Assembly: GCF_900102105.1 (NCBI RefSeq)
Contig: NZ_FNBB01000005.1
Location: 62,001-126,000, forward strand
Source of the DNA: Agrobacterium pusense
Lineage (GTDB): Bacteria > Pseudomonadota > Alphaproteobacteria > Rhizobiales > Rhizobiaceae
Reading direction: 5' to 3'
Length of the DNA: 64,000 nucleotides
This document shows positions 52,717-62,772 of this stretch, in pieces. The notes under the pieces were generated by a model that did not search any database, had not been told where the DNA came from, and saw nothing but the letters and a program-made list of their open reading frames with translations. The first letter of the stretch is position 1; each line of letters begins with the position of its first letter. The position numbers and the translations under genes were made by a program.

Positions 52717-53596
52717 GCGCCACTTCCCGGTGTTTTTGCAGGCGAAGGCCATAGGCCTGGCTGATGCGGTCGAAAATGATGGCGATGCCGACGATGGCAA
52801 GCCCGTTGAACACGCCGAGCGTGAAATATTGGTTGGCGATGGCCTTCAGCACCGGCTGGCCGAGGCCCTGCACGCCGATCATGGAGGCGATGACGACCAT
52901 GGCAAGCGCCATCATGATGGTCTGGTTGATGCCGGCCATGATGGTGGGCAGCGCGAGCGGCAGCTGAACTTTAAAAAGTTTCTGGCGTTTGGAGGAGCCG
53001 AAGGCATCGGCCGCCTCCAGAACGTCACGGTCGACCATGCGGATGCCGAGATTGGTGAGCCGGATCATCGGCGGAATGGCATAGATGACGACGGCGATGA
53101 CACCTGGGACACGGCCGATGCCGAGCAGCATGACGACGGGAATAAGATAGACGAAACTCGGCATCGTCTGCATCACATCGAGAACGGGGTTGATCACGTT
53201 CTGCAGGCGGTTGGACCGTGCCATGGCGATGCCGATGGGCAGGCCGACGATGATGGACAGCACGGCGCAGACGAAGATCATCGAAACCGTCTTCATCGTG
53301 TCTTCCCACATGCCGAACCAGCCGATGGCGAAGAGAATGCCGCAACAGAGCGAAACAATGGTGGCGCTGCGGCTGCCGAACCAGGCAAGAGCGCCGACAA
53401 TAAGAATAACGACCGGCCAGGGCGCGCCGATCAAAAGCCTTTCCGCCCAGATGAGGAAGCTCTGGAGTGGGGTGAACAACCCCTCGATTGCGCCGCCATA
53501 GGTTCGGGTAAAGGCCCGGAACCCCTCGTCGATGACTTTTTTCAGCGCGCGCAGAGCATCGTCATTCATGGTCGGAAATTTGAAAAGCCATTCCAT
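52709..53596 (-). CDS. proW: Glycine betaine/proline ABC transporter permease
   Basis: 295 residues with about seven membrane helices. The BPD-type EAA loop is visible as EAADAFGSSKRQKLFKVQLPLALPTIMAGINQT. The cytoplasmic N-terminal stretch and LLIGAPWPVVIL region resemble ProW. It forms the channel of the betaine importer. It overlaps proV by 8 bases and lies 212 bases after proX. Confidence 0.93.
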   Translation of the reverse strand: MEWLFKFPTMNDDALRALKKVIDEGFRAFTRTYGGAIEGLFTPLQSFLIWAERLLIGAPWPVVILIVGALAWFGSRSATIVSLCCGILFAIGWFGMWEDTMKTVSMIFVCAVLSIIVGLPIGIAMARSNRLQNVINPVLDVMQTMPSFVYLIPVVMLLGIGRVPGVIAVVIYAIPPMIRLTNLGIRMVDRDVLEAADAFGSSKRQKLFKVQLPLALPTIMAGINQTIMMALAMVVIASMIGVQGLGQPVLKAIANQYFTLGVFNGLAIVGIAIIFDRISQAYGLRLQKHREVAHG

Positions 53597-53617
53597 ATCC
53601 TGTTCTCCATGACGAAC

Positions 53618-53706
53618 CGGAGGCGGGGATCGATGTCCTCCGCACTCCGGGAGTAAAATCGCCAGAGCGCCGCGCGGCCAACTGGACGCATGGGCGGAAC
53701 GCTCTG
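53618..53706 (-). repeat. Stem-loops in the proX-proW gap
   Basis: CCGGAG (53618-53623) pairs with CTCCGG (53645-53650), and CAGAGCG (53663-53669) pairs with CGCTCTG (53700-53706). The structures lie between the binding-protein gene and the permease gene, where they could stabilise the proX message or reduce read-through. No T-run follows. Confidence 0.4.
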
Positions 53707-53808
53707 TTGAACCGGCGCATCGTTATCAGCCAAAGCCGGGTAGCCGATGCGGTTCGGCGTCGCCGCGGGAGACGCCGGTTGCCGGGCAGATATGTCAGAA
53801 CGCGCTTT

Positions 53809-54807
53809 TTAAAGGGCGGCCTTGACCTTTTCCGCGACCTCGGGCGAGACCCAGCCCTTCCACAGGGCTTCGTTTTCCTTCAGGAACTGCTTGGCGCCGT
53901 CTTCGCCGGTGGCCTGGTTATCCGTCATCCAGGCGATCAGCTTGTTGACGGTGGCGTTGGTCCAGGCGCGCTTGTTGAGATAATCCATTGCCGGACCGGC
54001 ACGATCGGCAAAGGATTTGCTGACCAGCGTCTGTACGTCGTCGATCGGCCAGGCGTTCGGTTTCGGATCGGCGCAATCGGCAACGGATGTGCAGCGTTTC
54101 CATTCGGCCGCGTCGTACTCAGTGCCGAATCCAAGTTTCACCATTTCGTATTTGCCGAGCAGGGAGGTGGGCGCCCAGTAATAGCCGACCCAGGGCTGCT
54201 TGGCTTCATAGGCCTTGGCGATGGAGCCGTCGAGACCTGCGGCAGAGCCGGTGTCCACGAGGGTGAAGCCGGCCTTCTCGCCGCCAAACGCCTTGAACAG
54301 CTGCGCGGTGACGACTGTGCCGCCCCAGCCCTGCGGGCCGTTGAACACAGCACCCTTGGACTTGTCTTCAGGCGATGGGAAGAGCTCGGGATGCTTGAAA
54401 AGATCAGGAATTGTTTTGAGATCGGGGTTGGCGTCAGCGACGTATTTCGGAATCCACCAGCCCTGAACAGCGCCATCGGAAAGGATTTTTGCGGCCGCGA
54501 CCACTTTGCCGCCTTCCAGACCCTGCTTGACGATTTCCGGCTGCAGGCTGACCCAGGCCTCAGGTGCGATATCCGGCTGGCCTTTTTCGGCCATGGAGGT
54601 CAGTGTCGGCACCGTATCGCCGGTAACGATTTCGGCGGAGCAGCCATAGCCTTTTTCGAGAATGAATTTGTCCAGGTTGGCGGCAACTTCAGCGGATTGC
54701 CAGTTCATGCTGGCGATTGTTACGTTTCCACAGTCGGCGGCATAGGCTGCGCTGCCTGAAAAGGCGAAGCCGGCGGAAAGAATTGTGGCACCCAAAAGTA
54801 TTTTCAT
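53809..54807 (-). CDS. proX: Glycine betaine-binding periplasmic protein
   Basis: 332 residues. A signal peptide (ILLGATILSAGFAFSGSAAYA-A) precedes a type II binding fold of the OpuAC/ProX class (VTIASMNWQSAEVAANLDKFIL, VQGWWIPKYVA, PWVGYYWAPT). The Trp-rich segments can form the aromatic betaine pocket. GAGGGAAC precedes the ATG at 54807. It is first in the proXWV operon. The 364 bases up to the hybrid kinase hold promoters only. Confidence 0.93.
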   Translation of the reverse strand: MKILLGATILSAGFAFSGSAAYAADCGNVTIASMNWQSAEVAANLDKFILEKGYGCSAEIVTGDTVPTLTSMAEKGQPDIAPEAWVSLQPEIVKQGLEGGKVVAAAKILSDGAVQGWWIPKYVADANPDLKTIPDLFKHPELFPSPEDKSKGAVFNGPQGWGGTVVTAQLFKAFGGEKAGFTLVDTGSAAGLDGSIAKAYEAKQPWVGYYWAPTSLLGKYEMVKLGFGTEYDAAEWKRCTSVADCADPKPNAWPIDDVQTLVSKSFADRAGPAMDYLNKRAWTNATVNKLIAWMTDNQATGEDGAKQFLKENEALWKGWVSPEVAEKVKAAL

Positions 54808-55081
54808 TGTTGTTCCCTCTGGTCGCGGTGTGGCGATGACCCGGGCGCTGACGGCACCGCGACCGCCAGCACCCTTATTGAGGCTTAATAAATCTTTTGT
54901 CGCCATCCCGTTTGCGGCAATTTCTGGCGTATTGAGGATGCCATTCGCCGGACGAAGGCGCGATCGCGGGGCCATATTAGCGAAAATTTCGGAATTAAGA
55001 TATTGAAACATATAGTTGTTTAGCGGCGCATCAATGATATTTCACAAGCGAGGGAACTTTTTCATTTTTTTGAAAAGTCTG

Positions 55082-55106
55082 GGAACAATCAGGCGAAGTT
55101 TCTGTT
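55082..55106 (+). promoter_or_regulatory. EcfG-type (general stress sigma) promoter candidate
   Basis: GGAAC (55082-55086), a 16-base spacer, and TGTT (55103-55106) match the EcfG/RpoE2 consensus GGAAC-N16/17-CGTT at all but one position. It lies 66 bases before the hybrid kinase start. The rest of 54808-55171 is AT-rich and non-coding. Confidence 0.5.
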
Positions 55107-55171
55107 CTCTTGGACTTTTATCCCGTTCTGTATTACGGGAGATTTCTTCTCGATTTTTGTGGTGATTTTGA

Positions 55172-58135
55172 ATGACCAATCTTCGTGCTGCCCCGGTATG
55201 GCCCATCGGCGGCGGTGAAACGGGTGAGCTTGTGCGCCGCTTCGACTGGTCGAAGACATCGCTTGGTTCGATTTGCGACTGGCCGCAAAATCTGAGGCAA
55301 AAAGCCAATTCCGTCGTCAATTCACCTATTCCGCAGGTGCTGATGTGGGGCCGCGATCATGTGATGATCTACAATGACGGTTATGCGGAGATCGCCGGTA
55401 ATTACCATCCGCAGGCGCTGGGCGGCACGGTGCCCGGCATCTGGCCGGAAATCTGGGACTGGAACAGCCGCATTCTCGAAGCCGGTTTTCGCGGTGAAGT
55501 GTTGGCATATCGCGACCAGCCAATGACGCTTATGCGACATGGCATACCGGAAGAGGTGATCTTCGACCTGTTTTACACGCCTATCTATAATGAAGGTGGC
55601 ACGGTTGATGGCGTATTGTGCACCGTGCTCGAAAATACCGACAAGGTGAAAGCCGTTGAGGCTATGGAGCAGAGCCGCAAGGAATTGAGCCGGCTCACCA
55701 ACGCCCTGCCCATTCTGGTCGGATATGTCGATCGCGATTACATCTATAAATTTGCCAATGACGGTTATCTCGAATGGTTCGGCCGAAGTGGTGAAGACGT
55801 CATCGGGCGCAGCGTTCCCGAGATTGTCGGCGAGGCATTTTTCGATGCGCGCAAGGCCTATCTCGACCGGGCGCTTGCCGGTGAGAAGATCGTTTCGGAT
55901 ACCGTCATCAGCAGACCGGATGGCACCAAGCGCGCCGCTGAAATCCGGTATGTTCCGCGCTACATTGCCGACGGCTCCGTCGACGGCATCTATGTCCTGA
56001 TCATCGATATCGAGGAGCGGAAGCGCTCGGAGCAGGAAATCCTCATCAGCAACAACCGTTTCCGCGCGGCGGTGGAGGCCGTGCACGGTGTGCTGTGGAC
56101 CAACAGTGCCGAAGGCAGGATGCTGGGTGAGCAACCGGCATGGGCGGCGTTGACGGGCCAGACGCCCGAAGAATATCAGGGCTTTGGGTGGGCGGACGCC
56201 GTTCATCCGGAAGACAGGCAGGGTTCAGTCGATAGCTGGAACAAGGCGGTCGCGGAAAAATCGACCTATATCTGGGAACATCGCGTGCGCAGACATGACG
56301 GTGTCTATCGTACTTTCGCGATCCGCGGCGTGCCGATTTTCGACAAGTCAGGTGCTATTGCCGAATGGGTCGGCGTTCACACCGATATCACCGAGCAGCG
56401 GTGTGCCGAAGATACCCTCAAGGAACATGCGAGCAACCTTGAGCGTGAAATTCGCCATCGCATCCGGGCGGAAGAGCAGCTCCGGCAACTGAATGAGGGG
56501 CTGGAAGCCCGGGTCGAAGCTGAAATGGCGGAGCGCCGTCAGACCGAAAAGGCCCTTCAGCAGGCGCAGAAAATGGAATCGATCGGTCAGCTGACCGGTG
56601 GCGTGGCGCATGATTTCAACAATCTACTGCAGGTGATCGCCGGCAATCTGCAATTGCTGGCGAAAGATGTGATCGGCAATGAACGTGCGGAGCGCCGGCT
56701 GGAGAATGCGCTCGCGGGCGTCCAACGTGGCGCGAAGCTCGCGAGCCAGCTTCTGGCCTTCGGCCGCCGTCAGGCGCTGGAGCCGCGGGTCATCAATATC
56801 GCCCGTTTCGTAACCGGCATGGATGACCTGCTTCGCCGCTCGCTTGGTGAGGCGATCGAGGTGGAGGTCATCACGTCAGGTGGCCTCTGGAACACCTATG
56901 CCGACCCCAACCAGGTGGAAAACGCGCTTCTCAATCTCGCGATCAACGCGCGCGATGCCATGGAAGGGCACGGAAAGCTCACCATCGAGGTAGCCAATGC
57001 TGTTCTCGACCGCGATTACGCCCGCAAACATTCCGAGGTCACGGCCGGGCAATATGTGATGCTCGCGGTCACCGATACGGGTTCGGGCATGTCGCCGGAG
57101 ATACTCGAAAAGGTCTTCGAACCGTTCTTCTCGACCAAGCCCGAGGGCAAGGGCACGGGCCTTGGCCTTTCCATGGTCTATGGTTTCGCCAAACAGTCCA
57201 GCGGGCATGTGAACATCTATAGCGAGGTGGGGCAGGGCACCACGGTGAAAATGTATCTGCCGCGTTCCGCAGCCGATGAGGACAGGGAGGTCGTGGTGCA
57301 TAACGGCCCTGTCGAAGGTGGTACGGAGACGATCCTCGTGGTTGAGGACGATGAAGAAGTGCGCGGTACTGTCGTCGAAACTCTGAGCGATCTCGGTTAC
57401 AGGGTGCTGACCGCACGCGACGCACAGGCGGGTTTGACGGTGGTGGAAAGCGGCATTCCGATCGATGTCATCTTCACCGACGTCGTGATGCCAGGCCCCT
57501 TGAAAAGCCGGGAAATGGCGCGTCGCGCGCAGGAGCGGTTGCCCAATCTCGCCGTTCTTTTCACCTCGGGTTACACCGAAAACTCCATTGTGCATGGCGG
57601 CAAGCTGGATGCAGGTGTGGAACTGCTATCCAAACCCTATACGCGTGAAGCGCTGGCGCGGCGCATCCGCCACGTCATAGCCAACCGCAAGCAGGTTTCG
57701 CTGTCGAGGGCGCGGCCTGGTTCTTCGAAAATCCCCGAACCCGCCATGGCGGTCGACAACCGGGAGCGGTCAATCCAGGTTCTTCTGGTCGAGGATGACG
57801 AGCTGATCCGGATGAATTCCATGGAGATGCTTTCGGAGAGCGGCTTTGCCGTTGTTGAGGCTGGCAACGCGGCGCAGGCGCTGAAGGTTATCGAATCGGA
57901 GCAGATCGACGTTCTCGTTACAGATATCGGCCTGCCGGACATGAAGGGCGGTGAACTGGCGGTGGAGGCCTTGCGCCGCAGGCCGGGTCTTGCCATCGTC
58001 TTTGCGACGGGCGACAGCCATCTGCCGGAGGGGGCGCCGGAAAGCGCAGTCCTGCTCACCAAGCCCTACGATGAACAGCAGATCATTGCCGCCGTAGAAA
58101 AGGCCCATACGGCCAGGCCGGTGGCGGCCGAATAG
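55172..58135 (+). CDS. Soluble PAS-PAS-PAS hybrid histidine kinase with two receivers
   Basis: 987 residues without membrane helices. Three PAS-like sensor regions (about 45-160, 172-285, 295-412) lead by a coiled coil to HisKA with H480 in [11 protein letters not shown]. The ATPase (about 575-698) has [14 protein letters not shown] and [13 protein letters not shown]. Two receiver domains follow with D770 (FTDVVMPG) and D918 (VTDIGLPDM). No output domain is present, so it must phosphorylate a separate protein. Stress signals such as redox or light are plausible because PAS regions may carry cofactors. A possible EcfG promoter precedes it. Confidence 0.92.
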   Translation: MTNLRAAPVWPIGGGETGELVRRFDWSKTSLGSICDWPQNLRQKANSVVNSPIPQVLMWGRDHVMIYNDGYAEIAGNYHPQALGGTVPGIWPEIWDWNSRILEAGFRGEVLAYRDQPMTLMRHGIPEEVIFDLFYTPIYNEGGTVDGVLCTVLENTDKVKAVEAMEQSRKELSRLTNALPILVGYVDRDYIYKFANDGYLEWFGRSGEDVIGRSVPEIVGEAFFDARKAYLDRALAGEKIVSDTVISRPDGTKRAAEIRYVPRYIADGSVDGIYVLIIDIEERKRSEQEILISNNRFRAAVEAVHGVLWTNSAEGRMLGEQPAWAALTGQTPEEYQGFGWADAVHPEDRQGSVDSWNKAVAEKSTYIWEHRVRRHDGVYRTFAIRGVPIFDKSGAIAEWVGVHTDITEQRCAEDTLKEHASNLEREIRHRIRAEEQLRQLNEGLEARVEAEMAERRQTEKALQQAQKMESIGQLTGGVAHDFNNLLQVIAGNLQLLAKDVIGNERAERRLENALAGVQRGAKLASQLLAFGRRQALEPRVINIARFVTGMDDLLRRSLGEAIEVEVITSGGLWNTYADPNQVENALLNLAINARDAMEGHGKLTIEVANAVLDRDYARKHSEVTAGQYVMLAVTDTGSGMSPEILEKVFEPFFSTKPEGKGTGLGLSMVYGFAKQSSGHVNIYSEVGQGTTVKMYLPRSAADEDREVVVHNGPVEGGTETILVVEDDEEVRGTVVETLSDLGYRVLTARDAQAGLTVVESGIPIDVIFTDVVMPGPLKSREMARRAQERLPNLAVLFTSGYTENSIVHGGKLDAGVELLSKPYTREALARRIRHVIANRKQVSLSRARPGSSKIPEPAMAVDNRERSIQVLLVEDDELIRMNSMEMLSESGFAVVEAGNAAQALKVIESEQIDVLVTDIGLPDMKGGELAVEALRRRPGLAIVFATGDSHLPEGAPESAVLLTKPYDEQQIIAAVEKAHTARPVAAE

Positions 58136-58152
58136 GCCGCCTTGATGCCGGC

Positions 58153-59097
58153 TCAGTAACCGCGGTCCATGTCGACGGTTTCCGGCAGCTTGCCTGTTTC
58201 CCGCCATGTGCGGACGTTGCCGGCCACGATCCGCGCCGAACTCTCCCAGCTTGTCGGCGCGGAAATATGCGGCAGGACGGTAACTTTGGGGTGCTGCCAA
58301 AATGGCGAAGCCGCAGGGAGTGGCTCCTGTTCGAAGACATCGAGTACGGCATGCGAGAGCTTGCCGGAATCGAGTGCCGCTATCAACGCATCGGCGACGA
58401 TGACGGCGCCGCGGGCGAAATTGATGACTGCCGCGCCCTGTTTCATTGCGGCGAGACGGCGGGCATCGAGAAGACCGCGCGTCGCATCGGTAAGCGGCAC
58501 AAGGCAGATGAGAACGTCGCTTTTTTCCAGCAATGCCTGCAGCCCTGCATCGCCGGTCAACGTTTCCACGCCTTCGATTGTTTTGGCCGAACGGCTCCAT
58601 CCTGCGACGTTGAAGCCGGCATGGATAAGGCGCTCCGCCGCGGCCGCGCCGAGTGCTCCGAGCCCCAGGAGACCGATGGTCATCTCGCCGGGGTGGCGGT
58701 AATCCAGTTCCTGCCAGAGCGCCTTTCGCTGATTTTCGCGATAGGCGGGCATGTCACGCTGCAGATAATAGGTCCATGCCAGCACCGCTTCGGCCATGAC
58801 GCGGGAAAGTTCCGGGTCCTTCAGCCGAACGATGGGGGGAGCCTTGCTGCCCAGTTCCAGCACCAGCCGCTCCACGCCCGCCCACAGGCTGTGGATCCAT
58901 TTGAGGCCCGGAAGAGCGGCGATATCGGCCGGATCGGGATTGGCGACAATGGCAAATTCCACTGCCCGCCGCTGCTCATCCGTCAATTCGGAAAAGGAGA
59001 GGATCTCCTCCTCCGGCATGGCGGCGCGCAGCGCCTGTTTCCAAACGGCCTCCGTCTCTGCATTCATCCGTGAAACAAAGGCGATTGGTGAAGACAT
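58153..59097 (-). CDS. D-2-hydroxyacid dehydrogenase (GhrA-like)
   Basis: 314 residues. The NAD(P) site GLLGLGALGAAAAERLI, followed by the SRS-type motif WSRSAKTIEG, suggests NADPH preference. The catalytic Arg, Glu and His appear in INFARGAVI, DVFEQEPLP and LPHISAPT. It probably reduces glyoxylate or hydroxypyruvate. It is convergent with the hybrid kinase (17 bases apart) and stands alone. Confidence 0.88.
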   Translation of the reverse strand: MSSPIAFVSRMNAETEAVWKQALRAAMPEEEILSFSELTDEQRRAVEFAIVANPDPADIAALPGLKWIHSLWAGVERLVLELGSKAPPIVRLKDPELSRVMAEAVLAWTYYLQRDMPAYRENQRKALWQELDYRHPGEMTIGLLGLGALGAAAAERLIHAGFNVAGWSRSAKTIEGVETLTGDAGLQALLEKSDVLICLVPLTDATRGLLDARRLAAMKQGAAVINFARGAVIVADALIAALDSGKLSHAVLDVFEQEPLPAASPFWQHPKVTVLPHISAPTSWESSARIVAGNVRTWRETGKLPETVDMDRGY

Positions 59098-59190
59098 GGC
59101 ATTGGTCCTGCTTGCGATTTTTGCGTGACGCCATCAATGCGCAATTTCGGCGGGTAATGCCATGGGTGGAATAGGGGAATTTGTGATTCT

Positions 59191-59308
59191 TCCGTCATGC
59201 CGGACTAGATCCGGTATCCAGCCGCCGCGCGTCTGCGCGGCGCCAGGACTTCTTTCAGCTCAAGGACTTGGGCTGGCTGGACCCCGGCTCGGGGGCCGGG
59301 GTGACGGA
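59191..59308. repeat. Large intergenic palindromic repeat
   Basis: TCCGTCA ... TGACGGA flank a nested dyad: CCGG-x-TCCAGCC on the left and GGCTGGA-CCCCGG on the right, with an inner 7-bp hairpin GCCGCGC-GTCT-GCGCGGC. This resembles dispersed repeats in alphaproteobacterial intergenic regions. It fills most of the 245-base gap between the dehydrogenase gene and exoP. No gene is seen in the gap. Confidence 0.6.
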
Positions 59309-59342
59309 GTGTGGATGCAACCGGCCTGTTAAATCTCTGCCA

Positions 59343-61691
59343 CTACGCATCTTCTTTCACCGGCGGCTTTGCATCGCCGTAATAGGCCGAGAACGACTCG
59401 TGGTAATGCTCCGAACCGCCAGGTCCGGCATAACGCTGCAGTTCCGTCATGTCGGTCTTGTTGAGCACGATGCCGAGCGTCTTGTTGGCGATCTGCGGTT
59501 CGTTGGCCATCAGGTTCTGCACCATCTGGATCGGTGTCTTGCCCCATTCGGTGACGAAGACGAAGCCGTCCACCTGCGGCGCAAAGGCCTTGGCGTCGAT
59601 GACGGGCACAACGGGTGCAAGGTCAACGATGATGTAGTCGCAGGCCTCGCGAGCCGAGTCGATAAACTTGCGCATGCCGGAAGAGGAGAGCAATTCGCTT
59701 GAATGGGCGAACTGGTTGCTGGTCGAAACCGGCAGAATGCCCATCTTGGTGCGCGTGTCCACTTTCACCGCCTGCGTCCATGGCACCTCATCAAGCACGA
59801 CCTCCACCAGACCGGCGGATTGGCGCGTGGTCAGCATGCGGCTGAGACCCGGGTTGCGGATGTCGGCATCCACCACAAGCGTGCGCTTGCCGGTGGAGGC
59901 GATCAGGCCCGCGAGGTTGAGCGCAACGACCGATTTGCCCTCATTCGGCAGGCAGGAAATGACGCCGATGACCCGGCACTGGCGCTCCTGAATAACGACA
60001 TCCGCCGTCAGTTTCACGTTGCGCAGCGTTTCCGCAAAACTGGAGCGCGGACTGTCAACGGCGAGGCGCAGCATTTTCTGGAACGAAACCTGTCCGCTGT
60101 CCTCAAGCGTGGCGTTTTCGCCGCCGGGGGTTGCGGCGCTGTTTCCGGTCTTGGCGTTTTCCACACCCCTTTCGCCGATGAAGGGAAGGTAGCCGAGAAA
60201 GCGCATGCGCAGGTTATCACGCACATCGTTGCCGGTGTGGAAGAAGCGGTCGCGGAATTCGAGAAGTGCCGCAATGCCCCCACCCAGCATCAGGCCCAAT
60301 ACGACCGAAAGCGCCATTGTCATGGTCTTTTTCGGGCTGGAAGGCGATGTGGGAAGACCGGCCTCGGAGATGATGCGGGCTTTGGCGATCGGCAGCGACT
60401 GCTTCTGCGAAGCCTCTTCGAAGCGTCCGAGATAGGACTGGTAGAGGGTGCGCAGGGCCGTCGCCCGCTGCTCGAGCTCGCGCAGCTGCACCATGGTGAT
60501 ATTGGCTTCCGAATTACGGCCAGCCACCTTGTCGATACTGTCGCGCAACGACTGTACGCGCGAATTTGCGACGTCGTATTCGTTCTTGAAGCTGCCGGTC
60601 AGCTGCTGCAGTTCCTGGAAGATCTGCTGCGCCACTTCTTTCTTCTCGGCGTCCAGCGCGGCTGCCTGCGGATGGTCTGCTCCGAACTGCTGCACAATGC
60701 CCCGTTGCCGGTCGGAAATGGTGATGTAGCGCTTGCGCAGATCCTGAATAACGGAATTGTCGGTATCACGGGCCGAGACGACGGCGTTGTCGACGGCCGT
60801 TTCCGGGCCGCGGTCGATGATGGATTTATACTGATTGTAACGGGCGGAGGCCGTCGCGGCATCCGCCTGTGCCGCAATCAGCTGGCCATTGAGATCGGCA
60901 AGCTGGCCTTCCGACATCAGTTCGCCGCGCGAGGACACGATATTGTTGTCGGACCTGAATTTCTGCACCGCAAGCTCTGCCGCCTGGGCGCGCTGGTTAA
61001 GGTCGGTCAGGCGTTCCTGCAACCAGACAGAGGCCCGCTCGCTGGCGTCGAAATTGGCGTTCAGCTGCTCGGTGAGATAGGCCTGCGCGTAGGTCTTGGC
61101 GATGTGTGCGGCCAGCTGGCGGTCAGTCGAACGGGTGGAGATTGCGATGACGGAACTGCGACCGACCCGCTCCACAGTCAGCGACTGCTGCAGCACGGCG
61201 GCACCCTTTTCGCGGCGCCCGGCACGGATTGCGGCTTCGGAGACCGGCGGATCGCCCGGCAGGACGAGATCGAGGATACCGCGCACGGAGGATTTGACGA
61301 GCTCGACCGGCGACATCGGCGGATTGACGATGGTGTCGTTCTCGTCAAGCTTGGCCTTGTCCACCACGGTCAGCGCCATTTCCTTGGATTTCAGGATTTC
61401 CACGGCGCTGGCGATGCGGTTGTCGACGATCTGGGCAGCGGGCACAGGCGATTCCTCTTCCGCATAACGGGAGAGGCTTTCATCGAGCAGCACCTGCGTC
61501 ATCGCCGTATAAACAGGGGTCGCAAGCACCAGGTAAAGTCCGGCCAAAACTACGGCGGCAATGACGGAGGCGGCAATGACGTTGGCACGGCGCACCACGG
61601 CGGCCCACAGGCGGTCGAGGTCGATGAACGTGTCGGAATCCTTGCCGGATTCCGGAAAACCGATATTGGATTTAAAGGTCTTGTGGTGCAT
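59343..61691 (-). CDS. exoP: Succinoglycan chain-length/transport protein ExoP
   Basis: 782 residues. Wzz-like membrane domain: helices near 33-56 and 450-472 flank a long periplasmic coiled-coil region. The C-terminal cytoplasmic BY-kinase domain has Walker A CLPNEGKS, Walker A' VVDADIRNPG and a Tyr cluster near the end (Tyr residues in RYAGPGG, HYHES and YYG). It controls succinoglycan polymer length and export, modulated by autophosphorylation. I start at MHHKTFKSN (61691), preceded by AAGGTAGG. It follows exoN with a stem-loop in between. Confidence 0.94.
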   Translation of the reverse strand: MHHKTFKSNIGFPESGKDSDTFIDLDRLWAAVVRRANVIAASVIAAVVLAGLYLVLATPVYTAMTQVLLDESLSRYAEEESPVPAAQIVDNRIASAVEILKSKEMALTVVDKAKLDENDTIVNPPMSPVELVKSSVRGILDLVLPGDPPVSEAAIRAGRREKGAAVLQQSLTVERVGRSSVIAISTRSTDRQLAAHIAKTYAQAYLTEQLNANFDASERASVWLQERLTDLNQRAQAAELAVQKFRSDNNIVSSRGELMSEGQLADLNGQLIAAQADAATASARYNQYKSIIDRGPETAVDNAVVSARDTDNSVIQDLRKRYITISDRQRGIVQQFGADHPQAAALDAEKKEVAQQIFQELQQLTGSFKNEYDVANSRVQSLRDSIDKVAGRNSEANITMVQLRELEQRATALRTLYQSYLGRFEEASQKQSLPIAKARIISEAGLPTSPSSPKKTMTMALSVVLGLMLGGGIAALLEFRDRFFHTGNDVRDNLRMRFLGYLPFIGERGVENAKTGNSAATPGGENATLEDSGQVSFQKMLRLAVDSPRSSFAETLRNVKLTADVVIQERQCRVIGVISCLPNEGKSVVALNLAGLIASTGKRTLVVDADIRNPGLSRMLTTRQSAGLVEVVLDEVPWTQAVKVDTRTKMGILPVSTSNQFAHSSELLSSSGMRKFIDSAREACDYIIVDLAPVVPVIDAKAFAPQVDGFVFVTEWGKTPIQMVQNLMANEPQIANKTLGIVLNKTDMTELQRYAGPGGSEHYHESFSAYYGDAKPPVKEDA

Positions 61692-61720
61692 GGACCTACC
61701 TTGTGAATTAAAAATGGTAC

Positions 61721-61751
61721 GCGGGAAGCCGAGCAACTCTCGCCTTCCCGC
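61721..61751 (-). terminator. Stem-loop between exoN and exoP
   Basis: GCGGGAAG (61721-61728) and CTTCCCGC (61744-61751) form an 8-bp stem. On the minus strand it is followed by GTACCATTTTTAATT. A second, GC-rich hairpin (GCGCCG ... CGGCGC) lies between it and the exoN stop. Likely a partial terminator or attenuator for exoP. Confidence 0.5.
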
Positions 61752-61799
61752 CTCCCGTTATTGGTGCGCCGGCCGCCTCCCCCGGCGGCGCGATGAAAG

Positions 61800-62705
61800 T
61801 CAGGCCGCCTGCACGCGGCTTTCGTGGTTTGCCACCAGTTCCTTCACCGAAGCGAGAACCTGCGCTTCCATGTCGGCGCGCAGCAGCGAGAAGGCGACGT
61901 TGGCGGCGATGAAGCCCTGCTTGCTGCCACAGTCAAAGGTGCGGCCGCTATATTTCTGCGCATGGAAGGCCTGCTTTTCGGCGAGCCGCTTCATGCCGTC
62001 GGTCAGCTGGATTTCGTTGCCCGCGCCGCGCTCCTGCTTGGCGAGAATATCGAAGATTTCCGGCTGCAGAATATAACGGCCATTCAGGTAATAATTCGAA
62101 GGCGCCCTGGATGGTTCCGGCTTTTCGACCATTTCGGTCACGGCGAAGCCGTGATTGACCTTCTGGCCGACGCCGACGACGCCATAGGACGAAACTTCTT
62201 CCGGCAGGCATTCCTCGACACCGAGAATATTGCCGCCGACTTCATCGTAAAGCTCCATCAGACCGGCAATGCAGCCGCGCGCGCCATAGGAGACCATGTC
62301 AGGCAGCAGCAGTGCAAAAGGCTCCTTGCCGACCAGTTCACGCGCACACCAGACGGCATGGCCGAGGCCGAGCGGCACCTGCTGGCGGGTATAGCTGACG
62401 GTGCCGGCAACCGGCAGCATCTTTTCCAGCTGCAGCACCTGCACGGTCTTGCCGGAGCGGGTCAGCGTGTTGATGAGTTCAGGTGCGCTGTCGAAATAGT
62501 CTTCGATGGCGGTCTTGTTGCGGCTCGTGACGAAAATAATGTGCTCAATGCCGGCCTGCATGGCTTCATCCACGGCATATTGAACGACCGGCCGGTCGAC
62601 GATCGTCAGCATTTCCTTTGGCATCGCCTTGGTGGCGGGCAAAAACCGCGTGCCGTTGCCGGCTACCGGAATGACGGCTTTTCTGACAGTTCTCTTCAGG
62701 TCCAT
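61800..62705 (-). CDS. exoN: UTP-glucose-1-phosphate uridylyltransferase
   Basis: 301 residues. The nucleotidyltransferase motif [37 protein letters not shown] and [12 protein letters not shown], and the later VGVGQKVN segment, are those of GalU/ExoN. It makes UDP-glucose for succinoglycan and other glycans. GGAG lies 7 bases upstream of the ATG at 62705. It is placed between exoO and exoP as in rhizobial exo clusters. Confidence 0.94.
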   Translation of the reverse strand: MDLKRTVRKAVIPVAGNGTRFLPATKAMPKEMLTIVDRPVVQYAVDEAMQAGIEHIIFVTSRNKTAIEDYFDSAPELINTLTRSGKTVQVLQLEKMLPVAGTVSYTRQQVPLGLGHAVWCARELVGKEPFALLLPDMVSYGARGCIAGLMELYDEVGGNILGVEECLPEEVSSYGVVGVGQKVNHGFAVTEMVEKPEPSRAPSNYYLNGRYILQPEIFDILAKQERGAGNEIQLTDGMKRLAEKQAFHAQKYSGRTFDCGSKQGFIAANVAFSLLRADMEAQVLASVKELVANHESRVQAA

Positions 62706-62772
62706 CGCGTTCTCCTTCATCAAGGTTTGATCTGTCCCCAGTCCCCGCGCAGACATGGTCCGCGCGCAAATT

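Noticed and set aside
59703-61706. A 667-codon open frame opposite exoP on the plus strand
   Set aside because: Arg/Gly/His-rich low-complexity translation inside the exoP gene, with no recognisable family.
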